A stretch of 64,000 nucleotides of DNA from Hermatobates lingyangjiaoensis. Taxonomy: Eukaryota > Arthropoda > Insecta > Hemiptera > Hermatobatidae. A program made the position numbers and the translations under genes. Each line of letters begins with the position of its first letter. The stretch's first letter is position 1. The stretch is from the NCBI GenBank assembly GCA_026182355.1, contig JAPFBL010000069.1, positions 1,021,001 through 1,085,000 on the forward strand, written 5' to 3'. A model generated the notes under the pieces. That model had not been told where the DNA came from and did not search any database. It was given only the letters and a program-made list of their open reading frames with translations. This document shows, piece after piece, positions 32,246 through 43,944 of this stretch.

Positions 32246-32600
32246 GTGAATAGGTTGTTCAGAGATCCATTGATATTCCAGTTGAAAACGTTGCTGATGA
32301 TAGTCATGAGTCCCGAGCTGAAAATTGATTCCGGTATAAAAGATTTGTTTGTCCAGAAATCATTAGCCGAATTTTGGCCTCTGACATACTGCTTAGAAAT
32401 ATCTACCAGTATGTTCCTTCCGTTTCAGTCGATGTATCTTTGTCAGTCATGTTTCTTACCTTTGTTGCCAATTAAATTGAAACAACGCAGTAGATTAGAG
32501 CTTGAAAATGACCGGCAATATGCTCTTTCAAGCACTTCTCCGAATATTTTTTAATTGGCTTCAAAAATACAATTACAGGTTTCCTCATTTGAGGAAGCAT
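32246..32600 (+). pseudogene. hAT transposase C-terminal remnant (ZBED-like dimerisation region)
   Basis: The fragment reads SLAEFWPLTY, LPFQSMYLCQSCF and KLKQRSRLELENDRQYALSS, corresponding to the conserved F/W...LP...YLCE.GFS...KT+.RSRL...DLR.ALS pattern of the hAT C-terminal dimerisation domain. Upstream, NRLFRDP and, in a shifted frame, VENVADDSHES continue the same family, so at least one frameshift is present. The Glu of YLCE and the Gly-Phe-Ser are changed. It is broken and non-functional. No inverted repeats were found around it. Confidence 0.65.
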
Positions 32601-32895
32601 GATCTATCATTTAATTTGAATACGGATTTACATTACGTTGCTATTATTCAGACTTTTTTTAATTTAACCGAGCCTGTTAAGGTTCATAAAAAACTGGTAA
32701 AACTATTTTACTTTTAATACAAATTAATTTATTTATAAATATTTCCAAACTTACATTTACTTTGTAAAACACCCATTGCAAAAATATTCCATTCCATATA
32801 AAGTTGCAAAGGTATATAAACTATGAAATAATTACATTCCTTTATAAAAATAATTTCAGACATGAAACAGTCTTTTACAACAACATGTAGTAACA

Positions 32896-33010
32896 ATAAC
32901 ACAACTCACTTCAATATTACAACCTCGTCGTCGTCAGGAGAAGAAAAAGAAGAACAAGAGGAGTTCTGCTCTGCTGATAAATACCAACTCAGAGTTGCTG
33001 AGAGACAAAC
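32896..33010 (-). repeat. Inverted unit of the hammerhead array
   Basis: Reversed, this reads GAGTTGGTATTTATCAGC, GCAGAACTCCTCTTGTTCTT, TTCTCCTGACGACGACGAGG, TTGTAATATTGAAGTGAGTT. It is the same unit as in the tandem array but in opposite orientation, with GAAA mutated to GTAA. Confidence 0.7.
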
Positions 33011-33021
33011 AGCCTCTTCTT

Positions 33022-33342
33022 GTTCTTTTTTTTTCTCCTAATGATGGTGAGATTGAAATATTGAAGTGAGTTGTTTTGTTGAAAACTAGAGGCTCTTTGC
33101 CTCTCACCAACCATGAGTTGGTATTTACTAGCAAAACAGAACTGCTATTGTTCTTTTTTTCCTTCTCTTGATGACAATGTGGTCGAAATATTGAAGTGAG
33201 TTGTTTTGTTGAAAACTAGAGGCTCTTTGCATCTCGCCAACCCTGAGTTGGTATTTACCAGCAAAGCAGAACTCCTCTTGTTCTTTTTGTCCTTCTCCTG
33301 ATGACAATGTGGTCGAAATATTGAAGTGAGTTGTTTTGTTGT
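33022..33342 (+). ncRNA. Tandem 130-bp repeat, each unit ending in a family E hammerhead
   Basis: Units 33063-33192 and 33193-33322 are both exactly 130 bp, with a partial unit before and 20 bases of a further unit after. Each unit starts at GAAGTGAGTTGTTTTGTTGA, directly after the predicted cleavage position of the preceding ribozyme, and ends with the next ribozyme. Cores: CTAATGA...GAAA (33038-33062, mutated), TTGATGA...GAAA (33168-33192, one change), CTGATGA...GAAA (33298-33322, intact). Stem II (CAATGTGGTC) is poor. Transcription and self-cleavage would give 130-nt monomers, the layout known for retrozymes and hammerhead satellites. Low stem II stability leaves activity open. Confidence 0.7.
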
Positions 33343-33344
33343 TT

Positions 33345-34420
33345 GTACTTATTCTTTTCTTATAATCTATCTATATTCCTTACATTATACCAAATTATAT
33401 AACTTAATAGTATATCATTAGGAAAAATACATAAAGTTTTAGTATTATTGCGTACAATTCTTGAAAGACGATGATGATGATGACGTGGGGCGTGGGAGGT
33501 GGGATGACAAATGGTGAAAAAGGTGGATGGGTCTAAGAAGACTTAGAATTCTGCACTAAAACCAACCGTCAGAAAGTTAATAAAAACAAATAAAAGATTT
33601 AGAATATCAGAACAACTTTTTGACAGCTAAATATCAAGCTATTCACAACAAATCATTGATGGGGCTTATTAAAAGTAAAAGTAACTAATGAATTGCTGGC
33701 CTAAGACAGAAGTGGATTAAATTTTAAGAAGAAAGGACCCAACTGCAGCTTAACTCAGCTGGAATCCAGTCCATTGGAATGCACTTCATCAAAATGATTT
33801 ATATTTTTGTCTGAAAAGAACTTAATTAAAGGTTACAAATGTCTATTTTTTTTTTGTAATGTTCAAGCAATTTTTTCTAATCTTGCAAAAGGGTAAGAGA
33901 ATCAAATGAAATCAGTTTTTGGCATAACTGAAATTCATTTGACTTGCGTTCAAAACATTTTTGCAACCTTTTTTTTTTGCCTAAATCTAAAGAGAGATTA
34001 TTGTAAAGCAGCTTGAGTAATACCTGTTTTCCATTTCAATTAGAATAAAGTCGTAAATTAAATATGAAATAATAAACTTAATCCGAAAAGCTTGTTTTAT
34101 TTGAAGGTTTATTCAAATTGAGCCAGTGGAATATTTGGCAATTATTAATACTTACAGATGCTACATGTTCTGCCTTTAAATTATCAACCATGGTCATCTT
34201 AGAATTTACAACTTAGTTATGTTTTATTCACTTGGATATATTTTTATTTTTTACAGTATTACCTGTTATCACTTCTTTTTTTATTTTTTATTATATATTT
34301 TCTTCTATTTTTAGTAACTGCAATGAAACAGAAGTACCAAATTGAAATGAAACTTTTTAGAATAATTAAGAATTGAAAATTTAGATTTGCGTTCATTCAT
34401 ATTATTGTGAAATAATGTTT
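33345..34420. other. AT-rich stretch, nothing recognised
   Basis: No supported feature apart from T homopolymers. Confidence 0.5.
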
Positions 34421-34421
34421 T

Positions 34422-34658
34422 ATATATATATATATCAATGATCAAACTACATTATTAAATGGGAAAACAAGACTAAGATCTTTCAACTGTAACAAGCGGC
34501 CTTCATCAGAGTCAAAAAACCAGCACTTGGTTTTTAATTTTGACGAAGACCGCATTTTACGGTTGAAAGATCTTAGTCTTGTTTTCCTTTTTCATAATGT
34601 GGTTAGATTATTGACTGTTATTTCACGTGTTTATGTGAAATCTTTATATATATATATA
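34422..34658. mobile_element. Family B PLE-end hairpin, TA-bounded, partly decayed
   Basis: TA runs at 34422-34434 and 34644-34658 enclose arms meeting near AAACCAGCACTTGGTTTTTA. The left (minus) ribozyme at 34476-34509 has an intact CTGATGA and GAAA but a disturbed stem II (CCG/CAG). The right one at 34540-34573 has TTGACGA. About 34680-34790 a further, heavily decayed left arm of family B follows. Confidence 0.7.
34476..34509 (-). ncRNA. Hammerhead ribozyme, family B, core intact, stem II weakened
   Basis: CTGATGA ... GAAAGATCTT on the minus strand. One stem II pair is lost. Confidence 0.55.
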
Positions 34659-34789
34659 CATTTCTAATAATATGTTATATAATAAGATAGTAAACACATG
34701 AAATAAAAATCAACGTACAAGACACAGTAAATAGTTGAGAAATGTTAACAAGATCATTCAACCAAAGCAGGAGGTCTTTATTATATTTT

Positions 34790-34900
34790 GTTGCCTTTAT
34801 AGTGTGCTTCGTATCCCCCTCTCTTTTCTCCTGAAGACTGATTGCCCGAAAATTTGAACTCTTCTTGAATTTTGAACTTGTATTTTATCCAGTATATATA
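34790..34900 (+). mobile_element. Family D end fragment
   Basis: GTGTGCTTCGTATCCCCC...TTTTCTCCTGAAGACTGATT...TTGAACTTGTATTTTATCCAG is the right arm of family D. Its hammerhead core (34831-34855) has CTGAAGA and GAAA but a weak stem II (CTG/CCC). Confidence 0.55.
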
Positions 34901-34904
34901 TATT

Positions 34905-36280
34905 ATGTATATATGTATGGGTGTTTGAAAATTTTGGTAGTAATCTTTGATCTGTTTTCTTCATCTATATTGATTGCTGTGCAGATGATGTTATCCGGGT
35001 TAGGAAAATTGTGAATTCTGTTAGGAAAAAGGTTTCAGCTAAGTTTAGTGGCATTTATAATAATGTGCCCTCCAAGCAAGCAACCCATCATGTAAAACGA
35101 TTATTGTAAATAAAATATATAAATTTAATACTCATTAACTTTTAGTAATAAAAAAATCATACAATCTAGAATTAATTTTTTTTTCGAATTCTATCATGAA
35201 TATTATGATGTAGAACATATATCTGGTTATTTATTTTGAATAATTAGTTGTGAAAACTTAAATAAACGAGTTAAAATAAATTTAATATCTTTTGTGTTTT
35301 GATTATTATTAATATTAATAAAAGAAATTAATATATCAGAGTTAGTTGAACATATTATTTTAATCTACTGTTTAAAGCTTGCAATTGGAGAAAGCAATGT
35401 TTTTTTTATTAAATGAACTATTTAATTTTGATTTGTATATATGAGTAATAAGCAATATAGGAAGTTTGCCATGGTTTGATCAAATTAAGCATATAGAGGA
35501 AGGTGTAAAGTTCGTCAGGTTTGTGATTAGATTATCTCGACTGTAGAGAATGGCCTAGTTATCCCTTGATTCAGCCCTTTGTTTCCATCGGCCCCATCCT
35601 CCATCTCATTTACCCTTAAACAGCATTTCTCATTACATACTATAAATTCTATCATGAATTTTATCCATTTTAGCTTCTTATAATCTACTTCCGAAATGTT
35701 TTGACACAAAATAAAAAAATTTCTAACATTATTTTTTTATGATAATTTTTCTCCACTCTAATTGTCTACGTTATATACCTATTCAGTTTTGACAGAAATA
35801 AATAAACTCCCAAATTATTGTAATATTCAAAATTCCATTTAGTTTTTCAAAATATGTTATTATGTTTTCAAATGAATATTTAATATTTAAATGTTAAGTA
35901 AAATATTATTTTAGCTACTGGCATGGTAAGACAAGTTACATTTTTCAAGAAAAACGCTAGAGATTATAAATCAAACCCTCTTTTAAAAATTTTTTTTTTA
36001 TATTTATTATTTTTTGGGTTGTTATCTAGTGTCCAGAAAATTCAGAAAACAAATATAATTGTTGAATGATATCAATCAGTCATTATTAATGTGAAATCGA
36101 AAATTATTGTTCTAACTAAATATGTAATAGTAGTACTTCAACAAGGGCTGACTTGGTAATACAGTTTACAGATTCGTAATATCGAAATAAGTAAAATAGT
36201 GTTATAAATTACAACCAATTAATGTTTAAACATACTGTTTTAATTTAAAACTTATACACGGGTGCAAAAATAAATATTTA
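34905..36280. other. AT-rich stretch, nothing recognised
   Basis: Open frame 35527-35709 (minus) shows no domain. Confidence 0.5.
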
Positions 36281-36286
36281 TTCTCC

Positions 36287-36500
36287 TAGGGAATAATGAG
36301 GTCTATTATATCCCGAGTGTTTTAGTTGACTACTGAGGCAATGCCGAAGGAATCATGGCTAAGAAATCCTGAGGCGAAGCTGAGGTAATTAGAAATGTTA
36401 ATTCCCGAGGTGTGCCGAGGTATTAATGGTGATTGATTAACTCTCGAGGCAAAGCCGAGGGAGAAAACTACGCGAGGAATAGCAGCTCATTATTTTCGAG
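36287..36500. repeat. Cluster of CGAGGC-N-GCCGAGG palindromic modules
   Basis: Four imperfect palindromes lie at about 36-base spacing: ACTGAGGCAATGCCGAAGG (36332-36350), CCTGAGGCGAAGCTGAGG (36368), CCCGAGGTGTGCCGAGG (36404) and CTCGAGGCAAAGCCGAGGG (36442). GGAATAATGAG (36290) and CTCATTATT (36486) form an outer inverted pair. It looks like a small non-autonomous DNA element or a structured regulatory piece. I do not recognise the family. Confidence 0.55.
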
Positions 36501-36507
36501 GCGCCTA

Positions 36508-36905
36508 CAATATTTTATCTCCAAAAAAAGCTCTATAATAATAATTTATTAAGTGTTAATTAATATAAAACCTCTTAAAAATCCAAAACAAAGGTTTAAG
36601 AAAGATAAATAAAAGCATGTAAACAAAATCAGGTAGGATAATTTCCTAATACAGTTGGGTTTTAAAAATCAGGCTTGCCACTCTAACTCTTTCTGATCTC
36701 ATTTCACTTCATATTTAAAAATCAATATCAACAAAATAATTAGGTTGTACAACCTGGATTGATTATATTTCCATTTTGTCATTATTTTCCCGGATTTTTT
36801 TCATTATTGCCTGTTTTTAAGTACTGGGATTAAAAGACTTACTTTATTTCCTAGAAACTATACGCAAAAAGTTACTTTTCGTCTCTTCTGGAGATAAAAT
36901 ATTTG
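36508..36905. repeat. Inverted pair TATTTTATCTCC / GGAGATAAAATA
   Basis: The sequence at 36510-36521 recurs inverted at 36890-36901. With the neighbouring module cluster this may mark element ends. Confidence 0.35.
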
Positions 36906-36937
36906 TTATTTGTTGTTGTTTTGTCTAAGGCTTACAT

Positions 36938-37138
36938 TTGTCATTCATACCATTTGGTACTGACAGGAGTGAGGGTCTGATAAGTCAATACAACCCTCTT
37001 TTATGCCAAGACAGTGGTCCAGCTGAAGAAAAGAGCACAATTACATTAAACATCGTGCAACCTCAAAGGAAAAAGGAAGAGCCAGATGTTGCAAGGTGTT
37101 TCAGACTACTTCTTCAAAAAGCAAAAAAAAAAGTATAA
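36938..37138 (+). other. Open frame of unknown identity
   Basis: A 66-codon frame contains SQYNPLLCQDSGPAEEKST and a basic KKEEPDVARCFRLLLQKAKK end. The composition is protein-like, but no domain is recognised and the frame ends in an A-rich run, which would also fit a decayed retrocopy. Confidence 0.25.
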
Positions 37139-37139
37139 T

Positions 37140-39185
37140 CTAACAAAGTGAGAAAAAAAAACAAGGTCAATATATTTGTTTTACTTTCACATTTACTTTT
37201 ATCAACATGAAATGAAAAAAAGTCAGTGCCGTTTTATTTCATTCTTCATTTCAGTGCTTGACTAAATATAAATGTTAATGAAGAATAAAATTTGTAGTTT
37301 TCAATAATTGCTTCTTTAGGATGAAATGGCTGAAAGCAGGCAATACTAAAAATAAGTTCAATGCAAATATTACTTTACAATTGTTCTTACTTTTCCATAA
37401 TACATTGCACTACTCGACATATATTTCCTCATATATCGTTATATCCAACAGTAATTGCAATTTATGGATAAAAGAAGAAATGTATTTTTTTTAAAAAATG
37501 TCATGTTTACTTACATCAGACATGAATTTCATAATATTTTGTTTATTATTTTTTTATGAAAGGAATGAACAATGTTTTCCCTATTGATTTGCTCTGTTAT
37601 TTAAATATTCACTCTCTTTTTCTCTGTCTCTACTCACTCCCATTCCCTCTGAGTATCATAGACGGAAATTATAGAACTGCTACTCTTAAAGCATTTGGAA
37701 AATGGCTAAATTTGCATGAGAGTGCAGTCCTTTTCACTAATGTACTGAAAAGGTCATCTTAATCCCTTCATTAAACACTTCGATTTCTGTATTTAGTAGC
37801 CTTGGTAAACAGTAAAGTAGCCGGTCATTTTTTTTTTTATCAAATGAGCGTATACACAGAGATCTCTAAACCCTTATTTACGAATTTTCATCTTATTAAT
37901 AATAAAAGTAAAACTTACTTACAGTTTTAATACTCTACAACAGCCATTTAAAAAAAAAAAAGAAAAAGATTAATATGATGAAGTTCTCTCAGAATTTTTG
38001 ACGGTAACATTTTTTGCAAACTTCTGTTCAAAGACAAAGTACGTTTGCATGGCATTAGTGTTACACCCCATTGGAGTACCTTCTACACATAACTGTCTTC
38101 TGTCTGGCCAGAGTATAAAAGTCGCAATCCTTATTACTCTGTCAAGCCCTAACAGTGGGCCAAACATCATATTCTCCTCTCTTCACTGGCGAAAGTGAAG
38201 ACAAACAGAACGAATTAAAAGTTTGCAAGGAAACTATGGAGGAATTACATTCTATTGAGGAAACAGATATCCAATAATATTAGAAAATAATTATCACATC
38301 CTACGAGGATTGCAACCCTTAATCCTTATTAAGGCTTTTGCTAATACATAAAACTTTAACACCTACTGATTTTAATGAGCTATTGGTTTTGTCAAGAAAG
38401 TTATGATTTCATAAAGGAATTTATTATTGCTCGTTTGTTTGTTTTTCTTTGTTAAAAATGATTTCAAGAGATCTTTATCCTTGAGAATTCAGCAATGGGC
38501 TAGTTTAAATAACTCAATAAACTTATTTAAATATATACATGCATAATTACTGTTTTTTTTAGCAGATGTCTGCTTTGAGTTGATAATTTTAGCTTTGCTT
38601 CTTGAAGGGAGGATCAAGCATAAGATCTACTTTAATGGGTACTCTTGCATCATATAATTGTTTGTTGGTTCTGTTCATTTTAATTTCAGCATAACGAGAT
38701 CAGGAATATTTTAATTCAAAGCTTATCTGTTATACATCAATTTTCTAAGCGAATAATGTTATGTATGGTACTTAAAATTTCCTTTACAAGTTATACATTG
38801 GATAATCCAGTTCAATTTGACTTGTGAATTCATGGTTAATAAATATGCTGAATATTTTTTTAAAAAAATCAACAATGAAAATTCAAGAAAGTATTATTTA
38901 TGAAAAATGATAGAATGGCTAGTTTATAATTACTGAATTATAATTTGCCCCCTTGTAATCTAAGGCATCAGTTTTCCTTCAACATAGTGCATTCACATCA
39001 TAAATCATTGTCTCAAGTAATTTGAAAACTAATTGATTTTTTTTCTGTTCTTGTGTTTATAATGGTATACTATAAAGTATATTTTTAAAATAATTAAAAA
39101 AGAAAATTTATTAAAATATTAAAACTCAGGATTATGTTTATATAACAAACTGAATGAACCAGATTCTGCTTAAAATTAACATACA
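37140..39185. other. AT-rich stretch with two exon-like frames
   Basis: At 37662-37762 a pyrimidine-rich tract and TATCATAG precede DGNYRTATLKAFGKWLNLHE, ending in TAA, which could be a terminal exon. At 37970-38198 both strands are open over about 65 codons, so at most one can be real. None is recognised. Confidence 0.25.
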
Positions 39186-39189
39186 CAAG

Positions 39190-39518
39190 TACCCTTAGGT
39201 TAGACTGCAGTGATTGTCCTATAAGAGGAAACACATAGACTAAACATTGGCCTTTTGTGATACCACACAACAAAAACTGATTCTACTTTGAAAGTCCAAA
39301 TTTTACTTAACACAAGTTTATTTAGAGTAGGGATCTTTAACGAGTAGTTGACATCGTACAGACTTGAGACTAACGGTTTTTCGTCCTCTCAAGATTTATG
39401 CTACGTGCTCAGATTTATTCACCTCGAAAGTGAATAAATCGTGGGTCAGAGTGGGCATTGAACCCTGGACCTACTAGTTCAGATGCAAGCAGGATGACAC
39501 TTGGCTCACCTGGCTCCG
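39190..39518 (-). mobile_element. tRNA-headed SINE, minus strand
   Basis: Read on the minus strand: head with GGTTCAATGCCCAC, ATTTATTCACTTTCGAGGTG, GACGAAAAACCGTTAGTCTC, CGTTAAAGATCCCTACTC, CTTGTGTTAAGTAAAATTTG and the 3' part with AAAGGCCAATG, which is also present in the complete copy at 16931-17268. Confidence 0.7.
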
Positions 39519-39524
39519 ACAAGA

Positions 39525-41135
39525 ACCATTACTAGTTGTAAAATATTAATTTCGTTTCAAAATTCCGTAGAGTTGATTATCAAAGACATGTATTTTAGAA
39601 GAATAAACTTGAATGTGAAGGAATAAATGAAAGTAAAATACTAAGCACTGCGGATAAGCGATGCAGGGAAACCTTTCCTCCTGATGACATTTGAGCAGAA
39701 AATTACAGTTTGTTTAATCTGAATTGATTAAACTGAGAGAGAAAAATCAGACAAAAGGATATTTTTTCACCAGGAGTACCATTTCGGAGAAATCAAGAAA
39801 ACATGAGAGTTGTAGTTTCAACGGTCCCTATTCTATGAGTTAAAGCTACTTAAAAAAAAAAAAAATCCTTATACGTCAAAGTTAATTTCATGAAAACACT
39901 TCTATAAATTGTGTTTATGTTTAAAAGTGTAAAGTTATAAACAATAAAATATAGAAAATATTTTAAATTTATAATCAATTGGAATTAAAGATAATCTGAT
40001 AACACACATATATTTGATTCCAAGATTTTATAAAATACAAGTTTCATGTATTGCATGGAATTTTTCACTTCTGTGTACCGGTCCTTCAAAGTTCCTACAT
40101 AATTGAAGTTGGTATAATGGACTACTACTTTACGGAATGACATGGAAACAATTCGTATGGTAGTGTGAGACTACATTTTCTCTGTGATATCTTTTGAGTG
40201 CTGGCAACCATGAAAAGCTTTAAAAGTATTAAATTAGTGTTTGCAATTTGTTTATAGTCTGTTATTAACGTTTAGTGACGCAGGTATTGTTACTAAATAT
40301 GTTCTTAGTTCACTTATTGATTGATAAAATTTTCCTTCAGCAAACTTTCTTATTACAAATGAAGTATAATGAAAAAAGAAAAATAAAAAAAATTATTATA
40401 AAAAAATTATTTATTTCTGATTTCATGCATATAATTCTTAAATCATAATCACTTTACTAAATTCAATTCATTTAGAACACTGTACAGATACTGACCATAC
40501 ATTACTGGCAGAAGATGCGTTAAAGTTTCAGCTTTTAACTTCTATATGATGCTCCTTCAAAATGGCTACAAAATTAAAATTGATGTATGACCTACTACTT
40601 TACGAAAGAGCATGACAGAAAGTCCTAATGATACGAGTACCTACGCGAATGACACTGATTTAAAGTTAGGGATGCTATTTGAACTTTTTTTTTTGATATG
40701 GTTTGTCACTTACCACTTTAAAAAACAAGACTTTTCATTTATTTATTAGTTCCTGTTATAAGTTGCAAGTGCACTGTTCATGCATTTCTTGTTTTAAACT
40801 TTTCTGTAACTAATCTCTTATATACCTACATATTTTCAGCAACATAATGAAAAATCTTACGAGGTATGACGGTTTTTTCTAATTCTAATATTAATAATGA
40901 AAAGAGGAGGGGCTCGGAAAAGAATTATGTTATTTTATTGTTATTTAGTTCCACTATTTTCCATTACATTACAAAGAATGCATGTTTGAATATTTCTTGT
41001 ATTTTTTATATTCCTTTAGGTTCCAACAGTCTTATTTGTTCTCTCACTTAACAATAAACATGCTTTATGGTCAGCTATTTTTTTACTTATATTCAAGAAA
41101 TATTTCCAATAATTAATTGTACATAGTATTTTTTT
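39525..41135. other. AT-rich stretch with a local duplication
   Basis: TCCTTCAAAGTTCCTACA...ACTACTACTTTACGGAATGA (about 40082-40141) recurs as TCCTTCAAAATGGCTACA...ACCTACTACTTTACGAAAGA (about 40553-40610). No gene recognised. Confidence 0.4.
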
Positions 41136-41144
41136 AGTTAATGT

Positions 41145-41177
41145 CTGAGGAAGAACCGTACATGTTCGAAACGCGTT
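41145..41177 (+). ncRNA. Hammerhead ribozyme, family K, intact core
   Basis: CTGAGGA (41145-41151), stem II GAAC/GTTC (41153-41156 with 41164-41167), GAAA (41168-41171), palindrome ACGCGT then T. The downstream sequence TATACCATTAAATTTTTATA is shared with the 52.4-kb copy. Confidence 0.7.
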
Positions 41178-41314
41178 GTTTATACCATTAAATTTTTATA
41201 TGTGGAGACCATTTCATTAGCTTTTTACACTACAATGAGTAAATACCACATAATAACTGATTGCACTACGTCAGAATTCAAATAATTAATATATATTTTT
41301 TCTAATTTAGTAAT

Positions 41315-41746
41315 TTACTGAACAAACTTGAGCGATGCAAACACAATGTTTATTTATAAGTATACACATAACTTATAAATATAACTTATTAACTTATATT
41401 TATAAGTTTACACATAAGTTTATTTATAACACCCATTATAAGAAATAATGACGAATCAATTTAATTTAAACAATGAAATTAGTACTCTTATGCAGAACAA
41501 TTTGCAAATAATTAACAGATACGTTCTATTGAATGAATTTCTACAAAGGTTTTTAATTTTTATTTTCCTTGTTTCATTACAATATTGAATCAAATTCATT
41601 CAATCAAATGTATGTTATTCATTTGCAAATTGTTCTACATAAGAGTATTAATTTCATTGTTTAAATTAAATTGCTTCGTCATTATTTCTTATAGTGGTCT
41701 ATAATAAATATTGTGTTTGCATCGCTTGAGATTTGTTCAGTAATGT
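41315..41746. repeat. Inverted repeat, about 200-bp arms
   Basis: TACTGAACAAACTTGAGCGA...AAATTGTTCTGCATAAGAG-like left arm pairs with the right arm ending CTTGAGATTTGTTCAGTAAT. Both arms carry decay and the left has a TTATTTATAAGT-type insertion. No ribozyme inside. Confidence 0.65.
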
Positions 41747-41749
41747 GGT

Positions 41750-42725
41750 TTAAGTATGATTTAATAAATGAATTTCACATCATAAACTCGTACAAGAAAT
41801 CCTGATTGTTAATGTTTTGACACTCATCACGTACAGAACTAATGGAAGTCATATATTCTTTCCTGTGTAAGAAAGGGAATGCTAAATGTATTATTAATCT
41901 TCTAGAAGTCAAGTAAAATATTTTTAGCCTTTTGATAGGAAGGTATCGTAAATATTAAAAACCATATCACCTAGACAAGATATATTAATAAATAGTCAAA
42001 AGTTATTTTCTTAATTGAAAAAAAAAAAAGAAAACTTAGAAGTTACAAACACAACCAACCTTATGATGGAAGGTGTTTGCGAGAAAATCAAAGCTCCTGG
42101 CGTACGAAAGCTTGCCACAGTTAGATTTCTCTTTAAAGAGGATTGGCCAGAAGAACCGTTCATCATTGAAATATTCCTATATTCAGATAGCTTGTTTACC
42201 AAAAAGAAGTCTCTTGACAGTGTTAAAGAACAAAGAACACTGTCATTGTGCTAATTAATAAATCAATAAATACAATGAACAATAGTACAGCAATCATTTG
42301 ATTGATTATTAATATCAATAACGGGTGGGAAGACTACGAAGTAATAAATGACAAAGAAAAAGTAAACAATTCATTTATTTTTCCTCCAAATTTTTGTCTT
42401 ACAAGTTATTTTATATGATATGAGGGGTTGTGCAATTTCATACATAACTTGTTCAAATATAAATTATTTCAACTAATGATTACGGTTATAATTTTAATAA
42501 AAATGTTACTTCTGAGAAATTACATGCGTTGAACTCTAATAAATCTTACCTGTAGTTATTTCTAGTACTTAATACATGTATTTTTTTAAGTGTTTTGTTG
42601 CCTTTTGGTAGAAGAAACATTACAAAATATTTTTATCACATACTATTAACTTAATGATAATATTTGTGTACAATGGCAGCAGGTCTTCCCTTAAGCATAT
42701 ATTATTAAAATAATAACATATTTTA
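41750..42725. other. AT-rich stretch with one unrecognised open frame
   Basis: At 42015-42254 a 79-codon frame includes EGVCEKIKAPGVRKLATVRF and KEDWPEEPFIIEIFLY, with protein-like composition. An overlapping frame in another phase is also open, and no family is recognised. Confidence 0.3.
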
Positions 42726-42730
42726 ATAAC

Positions 42731-42836
42731 TCTTTGGAAGCTACCAGAGTCTCACCGTAAAGTGATACGAAAACTAGAGAGCGTCAACAAGAAATTAGTC
42801 AATGCAAAAGCTGCTGCTTATTTTAATGATAATAGT
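42731..42836 (+). pseudogene. PLE N-terminal fragment, family G
   Basis: LWKLPESHRKVIRKLESVNK, then KLVNAKAAAYFND. This is nearly the same as 22990-23108, but without the ribozyme upstream or microsatellite downstream. Confidence 0.6.
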
Positions 42837-43191
42837 GAACATTTATTTATTCTGAAAGAACAATAAAAACATTACTTAATTTTATATTAGGTAGAATTAA
42901 GTAACTTCATGGAGTAATTTGCAAAAACAAGAGTAATCAACTCCGTATAAAAAAACTGGTTCTTTGAATCATTTTATTGAAATTTAAAATTTCTTATGGC
43001 GCTTAAAGATTGAAAAATGTATGATTAGAAGATAAATCTTAGAGTAATTACGTAATTACTTGGGATGCATTCCCAGTCACGCATCTATGTCCAACCCACA
43101 CTTGAAATATCCTTTTACAAACATATATATTGTATGTAACACAAGGGTTAGTTGAAATTGCATTGTTACTTGAAAATCGTTTCATCTAGTA

Positions 43192-43934
<743 letters not shown>

Positions 43935-43944
43935 ATCTAGTGCA

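Noticed and set aside
37970..38198. Gene on either strand at 38 kb
   Set aside because: Both strands are open over the same stretch and neither shows a recognisable motif; kept only as a note.
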